This document shows, one piece after another, positions 27,966-37,197 of a stretch of 64,000 nucleotides of DNA. A program made the translations under genes and the position numbers. Numbering within the stretch: position 1 is the first letter of the stretch; the number at the start of each line of letters is the position of its first letter. Below the pieces are notes generated by a model. It ran no database searches and had not been told where the DNA came from. It was given only the letters and a program-made list of their open reading frames with translations. Origin of the DNA: an uncultured Olleya sp. (lineage in GTDB: Bacteria > Bacteroidota > Bacteroidia > Flavobacteriales > Flavobacteriaceae); the NCBI GenBank assembly GCA_947503885.1, contig CANNFD010000006.1, positions 62,001 to 126,000 on the forward strand, given 5' to 3'.

Positions 27966-28742
27966 ATGAGTAAAAAACCACTAATTTTAGTAACTAATGA
28001 CGATGGAATAACTGCTCCTGGTATTTTGACTTTAATTAAAGTTATGGAAACCATTGGAGATGTTGTTGTTGTAGCGCCTGACAGCCCGCAAAGTGGAATG
28101 GGTCATGCGATTACTTTAAACAGCGTGTTACATCTTGATAAAGTTTCTAAAAAAGGAGACAAAACTTTACAATATACTTGCTCTGGGACACCTGCAGATT
28201 GTGTAAAAATTGCAATAAATGAGATTTTAGATAGACGCCCAGATCTTTGCGTATCCGGTATTAACCATGGATCCAACAGCTCTATCAATGTTATTTATTC
28301 TGGCACAATGAGTGCTGCAATAGAAGCAGGAATTGAAGGGATCCCTGCAATTGGTTTTTCGTTATTAGATTACAAATGGGACGCCGATTTTGAGCCTTCA
28401 AAAAAATACATTAAAACAATTGTTAAAAACGCATTAAAACATGGTATTGCTGAAGGTGTTGTTTTAAACGTTAACATCCCTGTTTTAAAAGAAAAAGAAT
28501 TAAAAGGCATTAAGGTTTGTAGACAAGCTAAAGCCAATTGGAAAGAAAAATTTGATAAACGTCAAACCCCACAAGGTAGAGATTATTATTGGTTAACAGG
28601 TAAATTTGTAAATGACGATAAAGGCAATGATACAGACGAATATGCGTTATCCAAAGGTTATATATCTGTTGTACCTGTACAATTTGACCTAACCGCTCAC
28701 CATTATAAGCAACACTTAAATACTTGGCAATTTGAAAACTAA
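27966..28742 (+). CDS. surE: 5'/3'-nucleotidase SurE
   Basis: Metal-dependent nucleoside-monophosphate phosphatase. The N-terminal LVTNDDGITAPG holds the metal-binding Asp12 and Asp13. SPQSGMGHAITL and SGINHGSNSSINVIYSGTMSAA are the other active-site blocks. Length (258 aa) is normal and the protein is cytoplasmic. It heads a plus-strand run with overlapping or abutting genes through lpxB, a pattern expected of an operon. The next start codon lies inside its last codons. Confidence 0.95.
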   Translation: MSKKPLILVTNDDGITAPGILTLIKVMETIGDVVVVAPDSPQSGMGHAITLNSVLHLDKVSKKGDKTLQYTCSGTPADCVKIAINEILDRRPDLCVSGINHGSNSSINVIYSGTMSAAIEAGIEGIPAIGFSLLDYKWDADFEPSKKYIKTIVKNALKHGIAEGVVLNVNIPVLKEKELKGIKVCRQAKANWKEKFDKRQTPQGRDYYWLTGKFVNDDKGNDTDEYALSKGYISVVPVQFDLTAHHYKQHLNTWQFEN

Positions 28743-29013
28743 AAGAGACATTATTATAGGTTTTATTTTAGGAGTAATCTCCACCTGTTTAGGCGTATTG
28801 CTGTACATTGTTTTCTTTTCAAAATTTGGAGTAGAAGAAACAATTAAGCAAGCCTTACAATTTAAATTTGTAGGTAAATTGGTTAGTCTTGGCGCATTAC
28901 TTAACCTAGGCTTGTTTTTTTTATTATTAAACAGAAAAAAAGATCATATGGCCAAAGGGGTGTTAATTGCGACACTGATTATTGGATTAATTTTTATATT
29001 AAATAAATTTTAA
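28732..29013 (+). CDS. Small membrane protein of the surE-lpxB operon
   Basis: A 93-residue protein with three predicted membrane segments (about 7-29, 49-66, 71-90) and basic loops. The best start is a TTG that overlaps the surE end by 11 bp. No in-frame ATG occurs before the first membrane segment. The family is not recognised. Its fixed place between surE and lpxB, with 1 bp before lpxB, suggests an envelope role, but no function can be given. Confidence 0.75.
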   Translation: MKTKRDIIIGFILGVISTCLGVLLYIVFFSKFGVEETIKQALQFKFVGKLVSLGALLNLGLFFLLLNRKKDHMAKGVLIATLIIGLIFILNKF

Positions 29014-29014
29014 A

Positions 29015-30130
29015 TTGAAATACTACATCATAGCTGGCGAAGCCTCTGGCGATTTACATGGCTCTAACTTAATGAAGTCTTTGCAAAAACAAGATGCAAA
29101 TGCTGAATTTAGATTTTGGGGTGGCGACCTTATGCAACATGTTGGTGGCACTTTAGTAAAACACTATAAAGCGTTAGCTTTTATGGGGTTTTCTGAGGTT
29201 ATAATGAATTTAAGAACTATTGCTAAAAACTTATCGTTTTGCAAATCTGATATTGCTAGCTATAATCCTGATGTTATTATTTTTATTGACTATCCAGGTT
29301 TTAACCTACGAATAGCTAAATGGGCAAAACTTAAAAAGTTTAAAACCCATTATTATATATCTCCGCAAATCTGGGCTTGGAAAGAAGGTCGTATAAAAGC
29401 GATTAAACAGGATGTGGACCAAATGTATGTGATCCTTCCTTTTGAAAAAGACTTTTACGAAAACAAACATAATTACCCTGTACATTTTGTTGGACATCCA
29501 TTAATTGATGCTATCTCAGACAGGACTCAGGTTTCTGGCACTGCATTTAGAAAAGCTAATGGACTTAGCGACAAGCCAATTATTGCTTTATTACCAGGTA
29601 GCAGAAAACAAGAAATCACTAAAATGCTATCTGTAATGCTTAGCATTGTGGACAATTATCCAGACTATCAATTTGTAATTGCAGGTGCACCGAGTCAGGA
29701 TTTTGATTTTTATAAGACTTTTATTAAGCAAAGCAACGTGCATTTTATAAGTAATAAAACTTATGATTTATTAAGCTTATCTACTGCTGCATTAGTAACC
29801 TCTGGGACTGCAACCCTTGAAACCGGATTGTTTAAAGTCCCTCAAGTAGTTTGCTACAAAGGTAGTTGGGTGTCTTACCAAATTGGTAAGCGCGTGGTAA
29901 ATCTAGATTATATTAGTCTTGTAAATTTAATTTTAGATAAAGAAGTTGTTACCGAGTTAATACAAGGCGACTTTAATACTAAACGACTTAAAAAAGAATT
30001 AGATCGTATTTTGGACGACACTGAGCGCTCAAAACTTTTTCTTAGTTATTACGAGTTAGAAAAAAAACTTGGCGGAAAAGGTGCTAGTGATACTACTGCT
30101 AAGTTGATTTATGATTATATAAAATCTTAA
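29015..30130 (+). CDS. lpxB: Lipid-A-disaccharide synthase
   Basis: Transfers the glucosamine unit of UDP-2,3-diacylglucosamine to lipid X, forming the lipid A disaccharide at the inner face of the inner membrane. The N-terminal IIAGEASGDLHG (Gly8-His15), the PQIWAWKEGR block, VGHPLID, LLPGSRKQEI and VTSGTATLET are family hallmarks. Length (371 aa) is normal. Translation appears to begin at TTG (29015), because the family-typical MKYYIIAGEASGD needs that codon and no ATG precedes it in frame. It confirms an LPS-bearing outer membrane. Confidence 0.95.
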   Translation: MKYYIIAGEASGDLHGSNLMKSLQKQDANAEFRFWGGDLMQHVGGTLVKHYKALAFMGFSEVIMNLRTIAKNLSFCKSDIASYNPDVIIFIDYPGFNLRIAKWAKLKKFKTHYYISPQIWAWKEGRIKAIKQDVDQMYVILPFEKDFYENKHNYPVHFVGHPLIDAISDRTQVSGTAFRKANGLSDKPIIALLPGSRKQEITKMLSVMLSIVDNYPDYQFVIAGAPSQDFDFYKTFIKQSNVHFISNKTYDLLSLSTAALVTSGTATLETGLFKVPQVVCYKGSWVSYQIGKRVVNLDYISLVNLILDKEVVTELIQGDFNTKRLKKELDRILDDTERSKLFLSYYELEKKLGGKGASDTTAKLIYDYIKS

Positions 30131-30137
30131 TTATTTA

Positions 30138-30740
30138 ATGAGAAAAATCACCCTACTTATACTTTTAACAACACTATTATCCTGTGGTAGTTCTAAAAAT
30201 AAGCACGTTATCACTACCAAATCTGAAGCAATAAGTAAGGCGGATAACAAACCTGTTAGACGCTCGCCATCAATAAAAAACTCAAAAAACAACACAGAAG
30301 ATTTGGTTGTAAATTCTGGCAATGAAGAAATTATTGAATCTATACCAGTTAGCAATGCTACAATATCAAACATTATCAATTCTGCTAAAAGCTACGAAGG
30401 GGTACGTTACAAATATGGAGGCACCACTAAAAAAGGTATGGATTGTTCTGGATTAATTTATACAGCATTTAACTCTGAAAACATCAAACTACCAAGATCC
30501 TCAAGCGTTATGGCAACTCATGGAGACTGGATAGACCTAAAAGAAGTACAAGAAGGCGATTTGTTATTTTTTGCTACCAGACGTAATAGTCGGACTATTA
30601 ATCATGTTGGATTAGTGACCTCTTCAAGACCTGGACGTGTCGAGTTTATTCATGCAAGCACAAGTAAAGGCGTTATGACCTCCTTACTATCAGAACGTTA
30701 TTGGTATTTTGCTTTTGTACAAGCTCGTCGCGTTTTGTAA
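30138..30740 (+). CDS. NlpC/P60 (C40) peptidoglycan peptidase lipoprotein
   Basis: Predicted cell-wall DL-endopeptidase. Signal peptide with lipobox LLSC puts the lipid-modified cysteine at residue 16. A basic, Asn/Ser-rich linker follows, then the C40 domain (about 75-200) with the Cys nucleophile in GMDCSGLIYTAF and the catalytic His in NHVGLVT. Another conserved stretch is LPRSSSVMA. It is likely anchored in the outer membrane facing the periplasm. It starts 7 bp after lpxB and precedes the ComEC-like gene by 20 bp. Confidence 0.92.
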   Translation: MRKITLLILLTTLLSCGSSKNKHVITTKSEAISKADNKPVRRSPSIKNSKNNTEDLVVNSGNEEIIESIPVSNATISNIINSAKSYEGVRYKYGGTTKKGMDCSGLIYTAFNSENIKLPRSSSVMATHGDWIDLKEVQEGDLLFFATRRNSRTINHVGLVTSSRPGRVEFIHASTSKGVMTSLLSERYWYFAFVQARRVL

Positions 30741-30760
30741 GAAATTGTTTATATTGAAGA

Positions 30761-32791
30761 ATGAAATTGTTTCATTTTTCAATTATAAAGTTTACCCTTT
30801 GTATTATCATTGGTGTTATAATTGCTAAATTATTTAGCATTAGCGTTCTAGCAAGCCTATTACTTTCGGTTAGTTTTACAGCAATTACTATTATACTCTA
30901 CTTAATTTTTAAAAACCGAAGAAACTATAATTATATCTTTGGGATAGCAACTTACCTAACCTTTATCGCTTTTGGTGTTTTTACAACAAATATCAATGAA
31001 GACTTAAGTAAAGCAACTCATTTTTCTTATTTTGTTAATAAAAGCAAATCAACACAAACTATAACTTTTCGGGTTAGAGAGTTACTAAAACCTAATGCTT
31101 TTAGTGAGCGCTATTATGTAGATATTTTAAAAGTGAATGACTCCAAAGTTATAGGAAAAGCTTTAATTAACTTACAAAAGGATAGTTTGCAAACTCAACT
31201 TCCGATTGACGGTATTTATATCACTAAGACCAATTTAGTAGCAGTTAAAACCCCTTTAAATCCTGATCAATTTAGCTACAAAAACTATTTAGAAAAACAG
31301 CAAGTGCATTATCAGTTGTATGCTAATCCTCAAAATATACTAAAAACACAAGACGCCAAACATACATTGTTTGGATATGCTTCTAGATTTAGAGAGCATA
31401 TTAATACTAAATTGAGTCATTATCAATATTCTAATGATCAGTTATCTATTATAAACGCATTAATTTTAGGACAAAGACAAAACATAACAAAAGAGGTTTA
31501 TGACAATTATACCAATGCTGGTGCTATACACATATTAGCAGTGTCAGGATTACATGTTGGAATAATACTGCTAATATTAAACTTTATTTTTAAACCTGTG
31601 GAGCGTTTAAAAAACGGTAAAGTCCTAAAAACATTAATACTACTAATGCTATTATGGACTTATGCGTTAATTGCTGGCGGCTCAGCATCAATAATCCGCG
31701 CCACTACAATGTTTAGCATTGTAGCAATTGGGATAAACTTAAAACGCCCAACCAATATCTATAATACATTAGCCATTTCAGTATTTGTTTTACTATTAAT
31801 AAAACCTAATTTTTTATTTGATGTTGGGTTTCAATTAAGTTATGCTGCAGTTATTGCTATAGTCAGTTTTCAACCTATTTTAGAAGCACTTTGGACACCC
31901 AAATACAAACTAGTTAACTTACTATGGAAAACACTTACAGTAACGGTTTCTGCTCAATTTGGGATTATCCCAATTAGCTTATATTACTTCCATCAATTCC
32001 CGAGCCTTTTTTGGTTATCTAATTTAATAGTAATACCCTTTTTAAGTTTAATTTTAGGGCTTGGATTGTTGGTTATAACATTATCCCTTTTTGGATTACC
32101 TAAAACCTTTTTATCAGACGCGTTTGGAGAAGTTATTAATTGGATGAATCAGTTTTTTGGCTGGATATCTAATCAAGAAGATTTTTTAATAATTGATATC
32201 CCTTTTACTGTTTTGCAAGTCGTGGTATCCTATATATTAATTTTTTGCATCTATGCATTATATCATCATAAAAACTACAAATGGATACAGTTTACACTAG
32301 CTTCTATAATTGCTTTACAGTTATCCTATATTTTTAATCAATATCAAAGCAAAGGAGACTTATTTGTAATTTTTCATAAAAGCAGAAACACCATTATTGG
32401 CAAAAAATACAATGACCAATTAGCCATATATTCTAATTTAAAAAATGCTGAAACAAATACTATTATTAGAAGCTATGCAGTAAAAAATTCACTTAAGCCT
32501 TTACCTTCAAAACCATTAACATCTGTTTATAAATTTAATGACAAACATGTATTAATAGTGGATAGTTTAGGTGTTTATAATTTACAAAACATTGCTATAG
32601 ATTATGTCTTATTAACCCAATCTCCTAGAGTAAATCTTGAGCGATTGATTGACAGCTTACAGCCAAAAGCAATTATCGCAGACGGAAACAATTATAAATC
32701 CTACGTTAAACGTTGGGACAAAACTTGTAAAAAACAGAAACTCCCATTTTACCAAACCGGTAAAACAGGAGCTTTTATATTAAAAAACTAA
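30761..32791 (+). CDS. ComEC/Rec2-like competence membrane protein
   Basis: A polytopic inner-membrane protein of the DNA-uptake channel family. An N-terminal DUF4131 region (three membrane segments and an OB-like soluble part, about 1-190) is followed by the competence domain (about 220-500). That domain carries ALILGQRQNITKEVYDNYTNAGAIH, LAVSGLHVGI and the GGSASIIRA block. The C-terminal ~170 residues sit where a metallo-beta-lactamase domain is found in long ComEC proteins, but no HxHxDH motif is visible. The domain is therefore degenerate or different. Likely role is passage of single-stranded DNA across the inner membrane. Competence in this organism is not shown. Confidence 0.85.
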   Translation: MKLFHFSIIKFTLCIIIGVIIAKLFSISVLASLLLSVSFTAITIILYLIFKNRRNYNYIFGIATYLTFIAFGVFTTNINEDLSKATHFSYFVNKSKSTQTITFRVRELLKPNAFSERYYVDILKVNDSKVIGKALINLQKDSLQTQLPIDGIYITKTNLVAVKTPLNPDQFSYKNYLEKQQVHYQLYANPQNILKTQDAKHTLFGYASRFREHINTKLSHYQYSNDQLSIINALILGQRQNITKEVYDNYTNAGAIHILAVSGLHVGIILLILNFIFKPVERLKNGKVLKTLILLMLLWTYALIAGGSASIIRATTMFSIVAIGINLKRPTNIYNTLAISVFVLLLIKPNFLFDVGFQLSYAAVIAIVSFQPILEALWTPKYKLVNLLWKTLTVTVSAQFGIIPISLYYFHQFPSLFWLSNLIVIPFLSLILGLGLLVITLSLFGLPKTFLSDAFGEVINWMNQFFGWISNQEDFLIIDIPFTVLQVVVSYILIFCIYALYHHKNYKWIQFTLASIIALQLSYIFNQYQSKGDLFVIFHKSRNTIIGKKYNDQLAIYSNLKNAETNTIIRSYAVKNSLKPLPSKPLTSVYKFNDKHVLIVDSLGVYNLQNIAIDYVLLTQSPRVNLERLIDSLQPKAIIADGNNYKSYVKRWDKTCKKQKLPFYQTGKTGAFILKN

Positions 32792-32797
32792 ACTTGT

Positions 32798-33349
32798 TTA
32801 AGCGTTATCTTTAAAAGTGGCTTTAAAAGCTCTGTAATATTTATCAAAATCAGATTGTGATTTCATGTCTTTATGTTTATTAGACTTAAACATTTTTAAA
32901 TACAACTCTAAGGCTTGAGGCTTTTGGTAACCCGAAATAGGCGCTATTAGATTAGCCTCTTCGTCAAAAAACAACAAAGTAGGATATGCTCTAATCCCTA
33001 ACCCACGAGACAACTGGTGACTAGAGTTTCTGGATCTTGCTTTTGCTGGATTATAATTAGGGTTGCTATAGGTTTTACCTTTAAAAGTAATTTCTTCGTT
33101 ACCTTCTGCATTAAATTTTACTGCATAGTAATGCTTATTTACATATGCTATTAGGTCTTTATTAGTAAATGTTTTTGAATCTAAAAGCTTACATGGACCA
33201 CACCAAACAGTGTATGCATCCATCATTATTTTTTTAGGTTCTTTTTTTTGAAGCGCAACAGCTTCTTCAAGAGTTACCCAATTAATTTTGTCTTGAGCAA
33301 AAGTATTTATCGCAAACAGTAATGTAAAGGCTAAAAATATGTTTTTCAT
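32798..33349 (-). CDS. Exported thioredoxin-fold protein
   Basis: A signal peptide (MKNIFLAFTLLFAINTFAQ) followed by a thioredoxin fold with the redox motif WCGPCK (Cys50, Cys53) and the cis-proline region GIRAYPTLLFFD. Length 183 aa. Likely a periplasmic thiol-disulfide oxidoreductase. The gene faces the end of the ComEC-like gene and lies after a terminator that ends the POT transporter transcript, so it is probably transcribed on its own. Confidence 0.88.
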   Translation of the reverse strand: MKNIFLAFTLLFAINTFAQDKINWVTLEEAVALQKKEPKKIMMDAYTVWCGPCKLLDSKTFTNKDLIAYVNKHYYAVKFNAEGNEEITFKGKTYSNPNYNPAKARSRNSSHQLSRGLGIRAYPTLLFFDEEANLIAPISGYQKPQALELYLKMFKSNKHKDMKSQSDFDKYYRAFKATFKDNA

Positions 33350-33406
33350 TATAAAAATTTTATGTTTTTAAAGTCGCAAATAATATACCAAAATTACAAA
33401 AAAATA

Positions 33407-33430
33407 AAACGCCCCAAATTTGAGGCGTTT
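33407..33430 (-). terminator. Terminator of the 701-aa POT transporter gene
   Basis: A near-palindrome (7-bp arms 33407-33413 and 33424-33430 plus further inner pairing) is followed on the minus strand by a long T-rich run. It lies 24 bp past the transporter stop codon. Confidence 0.7.
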
Positions 33431-33453
33431 ATATTTAAAGCTAACGTGTTATA

Positions 33454-35559
33454 CTATCTAACACCATGCATTAATTTTTTAAGTAAAGGATTTAGAGCAA
33501 ACACTAATAATCCAGCTAGTAATGGCACTATTGTAAATATTAAGAAGAATGTAGACAGACTATATTCTTTTGTAATATTTTCTATTTGCCCTCCTAATAC
33601 TGCTGCCAATTTATTACCAATTGCAATTGCAAGGTACCACATACCAAACATTAAGGCTATCATCCTTGCAGGCACTAATTTACTAACGTAAGACAGTCCT
33701 ACTGGAGATAAACATAGCTCTCCAAGTGTATGGAATAAGTAGGCTAATATTAGCCAAATCATACTTACTTTAACACCTTCTTGGATTCCGAAAGAACCAA
33801 AAGCTAATAATCCAAAACCACCAGCCATTATTATAAGACCCAATGCATATTTTGTTGCTGCAGATGGGTTGTATTTACTTTCCCACCATTTAGAAAAGAA
33901 TGATGCAAATACAATAATAAAGAATGAGTTTAATATACTAAACCATGAAACAGTAATCTCTACTTCGTTATCTCTAACTTTTGTTACAGTAGCGTTAACA
34001 AATCCATTATCTTTCTTTATAGTGGTTGCATGACTAGATAAGGCTTCTTTTTTCTCTTCTGAAGAAATAAAAGAGAATTCTGTTAATTCTTTATTCTTAT
34101 TAATAATTAGTTTTTCATCTCCAACCTTATAATCAACATAAGGCTCTCCAACTGTTATTGTTTTAGTAACAATTTTTTGAGAAGGATCAGTATCCATATT
34201 TTGAGTTACAGGAATATATAAAAATTGTAACTCTCCTTTTTCATTAGTTTTCTGAACCCCGTTTTCGTCTAAATCTGCTTGCTCAATAGCACTATAACTT
34301 ACATCATAAGCTGTTGTGTTAAAATCTCTATTTAACATCCATCCTACAATTCCCCACATTAGTAAAAAACAAACAACCAAAACAATATTTGATCCTGGAA
34401 TTTTACTGTATGTTTTCTTCCATAAAATAACTAATACATATGAAATAATTATAAGTGGAACTACTGTTAATAGAGTATTGATAATATTAAAAATAGTTGC
34501 AGAATTACCGCTAAGTAACCTATCTACATTATCTCTTGCAAAAATCACTAATGATGAAGCGCCTTGCTCAAAAGACAACCAAAAGAACACTGTAAAGAAG
34601 GCAAAAATGATAAATGCAAACATACGGTGTCTTACAACTAAAGTATATCTTAAGATTCTACTAATAACTAAATATATAAAAAGACCTAATGCTACTAACA
34701 CAGCAACATATTGTCCTTCAAAATCTCCCATTTGTAATGCAGAAAATATATCTATTCCACCAATTTTAGACATTGGATCATTAATTGCGTAACCTAATCC
34801 TAAAACAGAAGAAATAACAATTAATACTTTATCTAAAGTTGTATAAGGGTTTTCTTTTTCTTCAACCTCTGTATTTTCTTCTTTAACATTTTTTGTTAAA
34901 GCTGCTTCTTTCTCAGACAAAGGTTTTGCTCCAATCTGACCAAATAAGCTACCAGATAACCAAAATTGAAGTGTCCCTAATAACATAAATATACCAGCTA
35001 AACCAAATCCATATGCCCATCCAACTTTTTCTGCTAGGTAACCACAAAGCATCATACCAAAGAATGCACCAGCATTAACCCCCATATAATAGATTGTGTA
35101 AGCACCATCTTTTTTCTCTGGATTTTTCTTATACATTTCTGATATTATAGCAGTCATTGTAGGCTTAAAAAAACCTGTACCGATAACTAGCAATGCTAAT
35201 CCTAGGTATAGTGAAAATTCAGTTTCAATAGCCATAGAAGCATGACCTAAGGTCATAATTAAAGATCCAATTATAACTGCCCATCTATACCCTGTAAACT
35301 TATCTGCAACCCAACCTCCAATAATTGGTGTTATATATAATAACATAGCATAGGTACCAAAAAGTGCTGTTGCATTTTCTACTGACCATTCCCAACCTGG
35401 GTTGTAACCAATTGCAGCCATAGTTAAGAAATTAACTAAAAGCACACGCATCCCGTAAAAAGAAAAACGCTCCCACATTTCGGTAAAAAACAAAACAAAC
35501 AATCCTGCTGGATGTCCTAAAACCTTGTCTTTAAATAGATTTTCAATATCTGTATTCAT
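33454..35559 (-). CDS. POT family di/tripeptide:H+ symporter with a large soluble insert
   Basis: Proton-coupled oligopeptide transporter. The ExxERF signature is in FTEMWERFSFYGMR, and FYMGVNAGAFFG-like and GELCLSPVGLSYVSKL blocks are family marks. At 701 residues it exceeds the usual ~500. The extra ~135 residues (about 400-535) form a hydrophilic segment rich in Lys, Glu and Thr between membrane segments, likely a folded extracytoplasmic domain. It follows a second POT gene and a DPP IV gene on the same strand, a natural pathway of exported peptidase then dipeptide uptake. Confidence 0.93.
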   Translation of the reverse strand: MNTDIENLFKDKVLGHPAGLFVLFFTEMWERFSFYGMRVLLVNFLTMAAIGYNPGWEWSVENATALFGTYAMLLYITPIIGGWVADKFTGYRWAVIIGSLIMTLGHASMAIETEFSLYLGLALLVIGTGFFKPTMTAIISEMYKKNPEKKDGAYTIYYMGVNAGAFFGMMLCGYLAEKVGWAYGFGLAGIFMLLGTLQFWLSGSLFGQIGAKPLSEKEAALTKNVKEENTEVEEKENPYTTLDKVLIVISSVLGLGYAINDPMSKIGGIDIFSALQMGDFEGQYVAVLVALGLFIYLVISRILRYTLVVRHRMFAFIIFAFFTVFFWLSFEQGASSLVIFARDNVDRLLSGNSATIFNIINTLLTVVPLIIISYVLVILWKKTYSKIPGSNIVLVVCFLLMWGIVGWMLNRDFNTTAYDVSYSAIEQADLDENGVQKTNEKGELQFLYIPVTQNMDTDPSQKIVTKTITVGEPYVDYKVGDEKLIINKNKELTEFSFISSEEKKEALSSHATTIKKDNGFVNATVTKVRDNEVEITVSWFSILNSFFIIVFASFFSKWWESKYNPSAATKYALGLIIMAGGFGLLAFGSFGIQEGVKVSMIWLILAYLFHTLGELCLSPVGLSYVSKLVPARMIALMFGMWYLAIAIGNKLAAVLGGQIENITKEYSLSTFFLIFTIVPLLAGLLVFALNPLLKKLMHGVR

Positions 35560-35590
35560 AATAAAATTTAGTTAGTTTAAATAAAAGAAA

Positions 35591-35614
35591 CCTTGCAAAA
35601 TTAATTTTGCAAGG
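35591..35614. terminator. 24-nt perfect palindrome between the two POT genes
   Basis: Perfectly self-complementary 24 nt with GC-rich ends (CCTTGC...GCAAGG), 17 bp beyond the stop of the upstream POT gene and followed on the minus strand by a T-rich stretch. It most likely ends or attenuates that transcript before the second POT gene. A regulator site is possible. Confidence 0.65.
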
Positions 35615-35631
35615 CTAAATATAATTGATTT

Positions 35632-37185
35632 TTAATTATCAGCTAATTCAAAACCTTCTGCCTCCTCATTTTTTAATATTCTTTCAGTTTCTTCAGCACC
35701 ATGGGTTAATCTTTTTAATGGTTTTAATAATGCTATAAACAATAAACCAATAATTACAGTAAATATTACTATTCCTGAAAAGATAGCTAACTCGCCATAC
35801 TCACTTGCAGATTCACCTACTATTCCAGCAACTTTATTACCTAGTCCTGTAGCCGCAAAATAAACCCCCATCATCAGTGAAGCATATTTTACTGGTGCTA
35901 ATTTGGTTATAAAAGATAAGGCTACTGGAGAAATACATAACTCTCCGATAGTATGAAACAAGTAAGCTAATACTAACCAAATCATACTTGAAGTTCCTGA
36001 TTTTTCAAATTCCATTGCTGCAAATACCATGAATAAAAAACCAAAGCCCATTATTATAATACCTAATGCCATTTTAAACAATGAAGAAGCTTCTTTTCCT
36101 TTTAACTTACGTTTAGCCCAAATACTAGCTATTACTGTTGCAAATAATATAATAAAACCTGCATTTAAACTTTGAAACATTACAGTCGGTATCTCCCAAC
36201 CAAATAACATTCTGTCTGTGTTAGTTTCAGTATATAAATTCATTAACCCTCCAGCTTGCTCAAAAGCTCCCCAAAAGATAATTACCATGATAAATGATAA
36301 TAATAAAACTAAGAAACGGTCTTTAAATACCTGAGTGTCTAATTCTTTATAAATCATCATTAACAATGCTGTAATAGCTGTTAAGAACATAAATAGTAAA
36401 CCAAATCCCCATTCTAAAGTATACCAACCGTATAATGAAGCAACAACTAATAATCCTGTGATTAATAATTGCTTTGGAGAGGTTAATAATTTTGAATATA
36501 ATTGACCATAAGACACTTCGTTAACATCACCTGTACTTGGTACAAAATTCCCTACTTCTTTTAAATATTTTTGACCATATATATAATTAATCAAACCTAA
36601 AACCATTACAATTCCAGCTAATCCAAAACCTGCGTGCCATCCCCATTTAGCTACAACACCACCAATGATCATTGTTGCTAATAAAGACCCTAAGTTAATC
36701 CCAATATAAAAGATACTAAATCCTTTATCTCGTCTGATGTCTCCTTCTTTATAAAGTCCACCAACCATTGTAGATATGTTTGGTTTAAGCAATCCAACAC
36801 CTAAAATCACTAATCCTAAACCTGTGTAAAAAGCCCAAGTATCTGTCATAACTAGGACACCGTGTCCTAAACACAAAATAATAGCCCCTAATAACACCGC
36901 TTTTTTCTGGCCTATTAATTTATCTGCAATCATCCCTCCAGGAATAGACATTACATAAACTAACATTGTATACCATCCATAAAGTGCTAAAGCTTCTTGA
37001 CTAGTCCAACCTAACCCCGCTCCTCTTTCGTCTCCAATAGTGGCTGTAGTCATATACAACACTAAAAGAGCTCGCATTCCGTAGTACGAAAAACGCTCCC
37101 ACATTTCTGTTAAAAATAATATGTAAAGACCTATTGGTTGTCCAAATAGTTCTTTTTGATGTGGCTGTAAAGTTTTTGCTGACAT
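35632..37185 (-). CDS. POT family di/tripeptide:H+ symporter
   Basis: A 517-residue inner-membrane symporter of ordinary length with ExxERF in LTEMWERFSYYGMR, IFYIGINLGSLLATMI and GELCISPVALSFITKL. About 14 membrane segments are predicted. It starts 12 bp after the DPP IV stop, so the two are likely co-transcribed. Its paralogue downstream differs mainly by a long insert. It is expected to import dipeptides released by DPP IV. Confidence 0.94.
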   Translation of the reverse strand: MSAKTLQPHQKELFGQPIGLYILFLTEMWERFSYYGMRALLVLYMTTATIGDERGAGLGWTSQEALALYGWYTMLVYVMSIPGGMIADKLIGQKKAVLLGAIILCLGHGVLVMTDTWAFYTGLGLVILGVGLLKPNISTMVGGLYKEGDIRRDKGFSIFYIGINLGSLLATMIIGGVVAKWGWHAGFGLAGIVMVLGLINYIYGQKYLKEVGNFVPSTGDVNEVSYGQLYSKLLTSPKQLLITGLLVVASLYGWYTLEWGFGLLFMFLTAITALLMMIYKELDTQVFKDRFLVLLLSFIMVIIFWGAFEQAGGLMNLYTETNTDRMLFGWEIPTVMFQSLNAGFIILFATVIASIWAKRKLKGKEASSLFKMALGIIIMGFGFLFMVFAAMEFEKSGTSSMIWLVLAYLFHTIGELCISPVALSFITKLAPVKYASLMMGVYFAATGLGNKVAGIVGESASEYGELAIFSGIVIFTVIIGLLFIALLKPLKRLTHGAEETERILKNEEAEGFELADN

Positions 37186-37197
37186 AATATTGATTGG

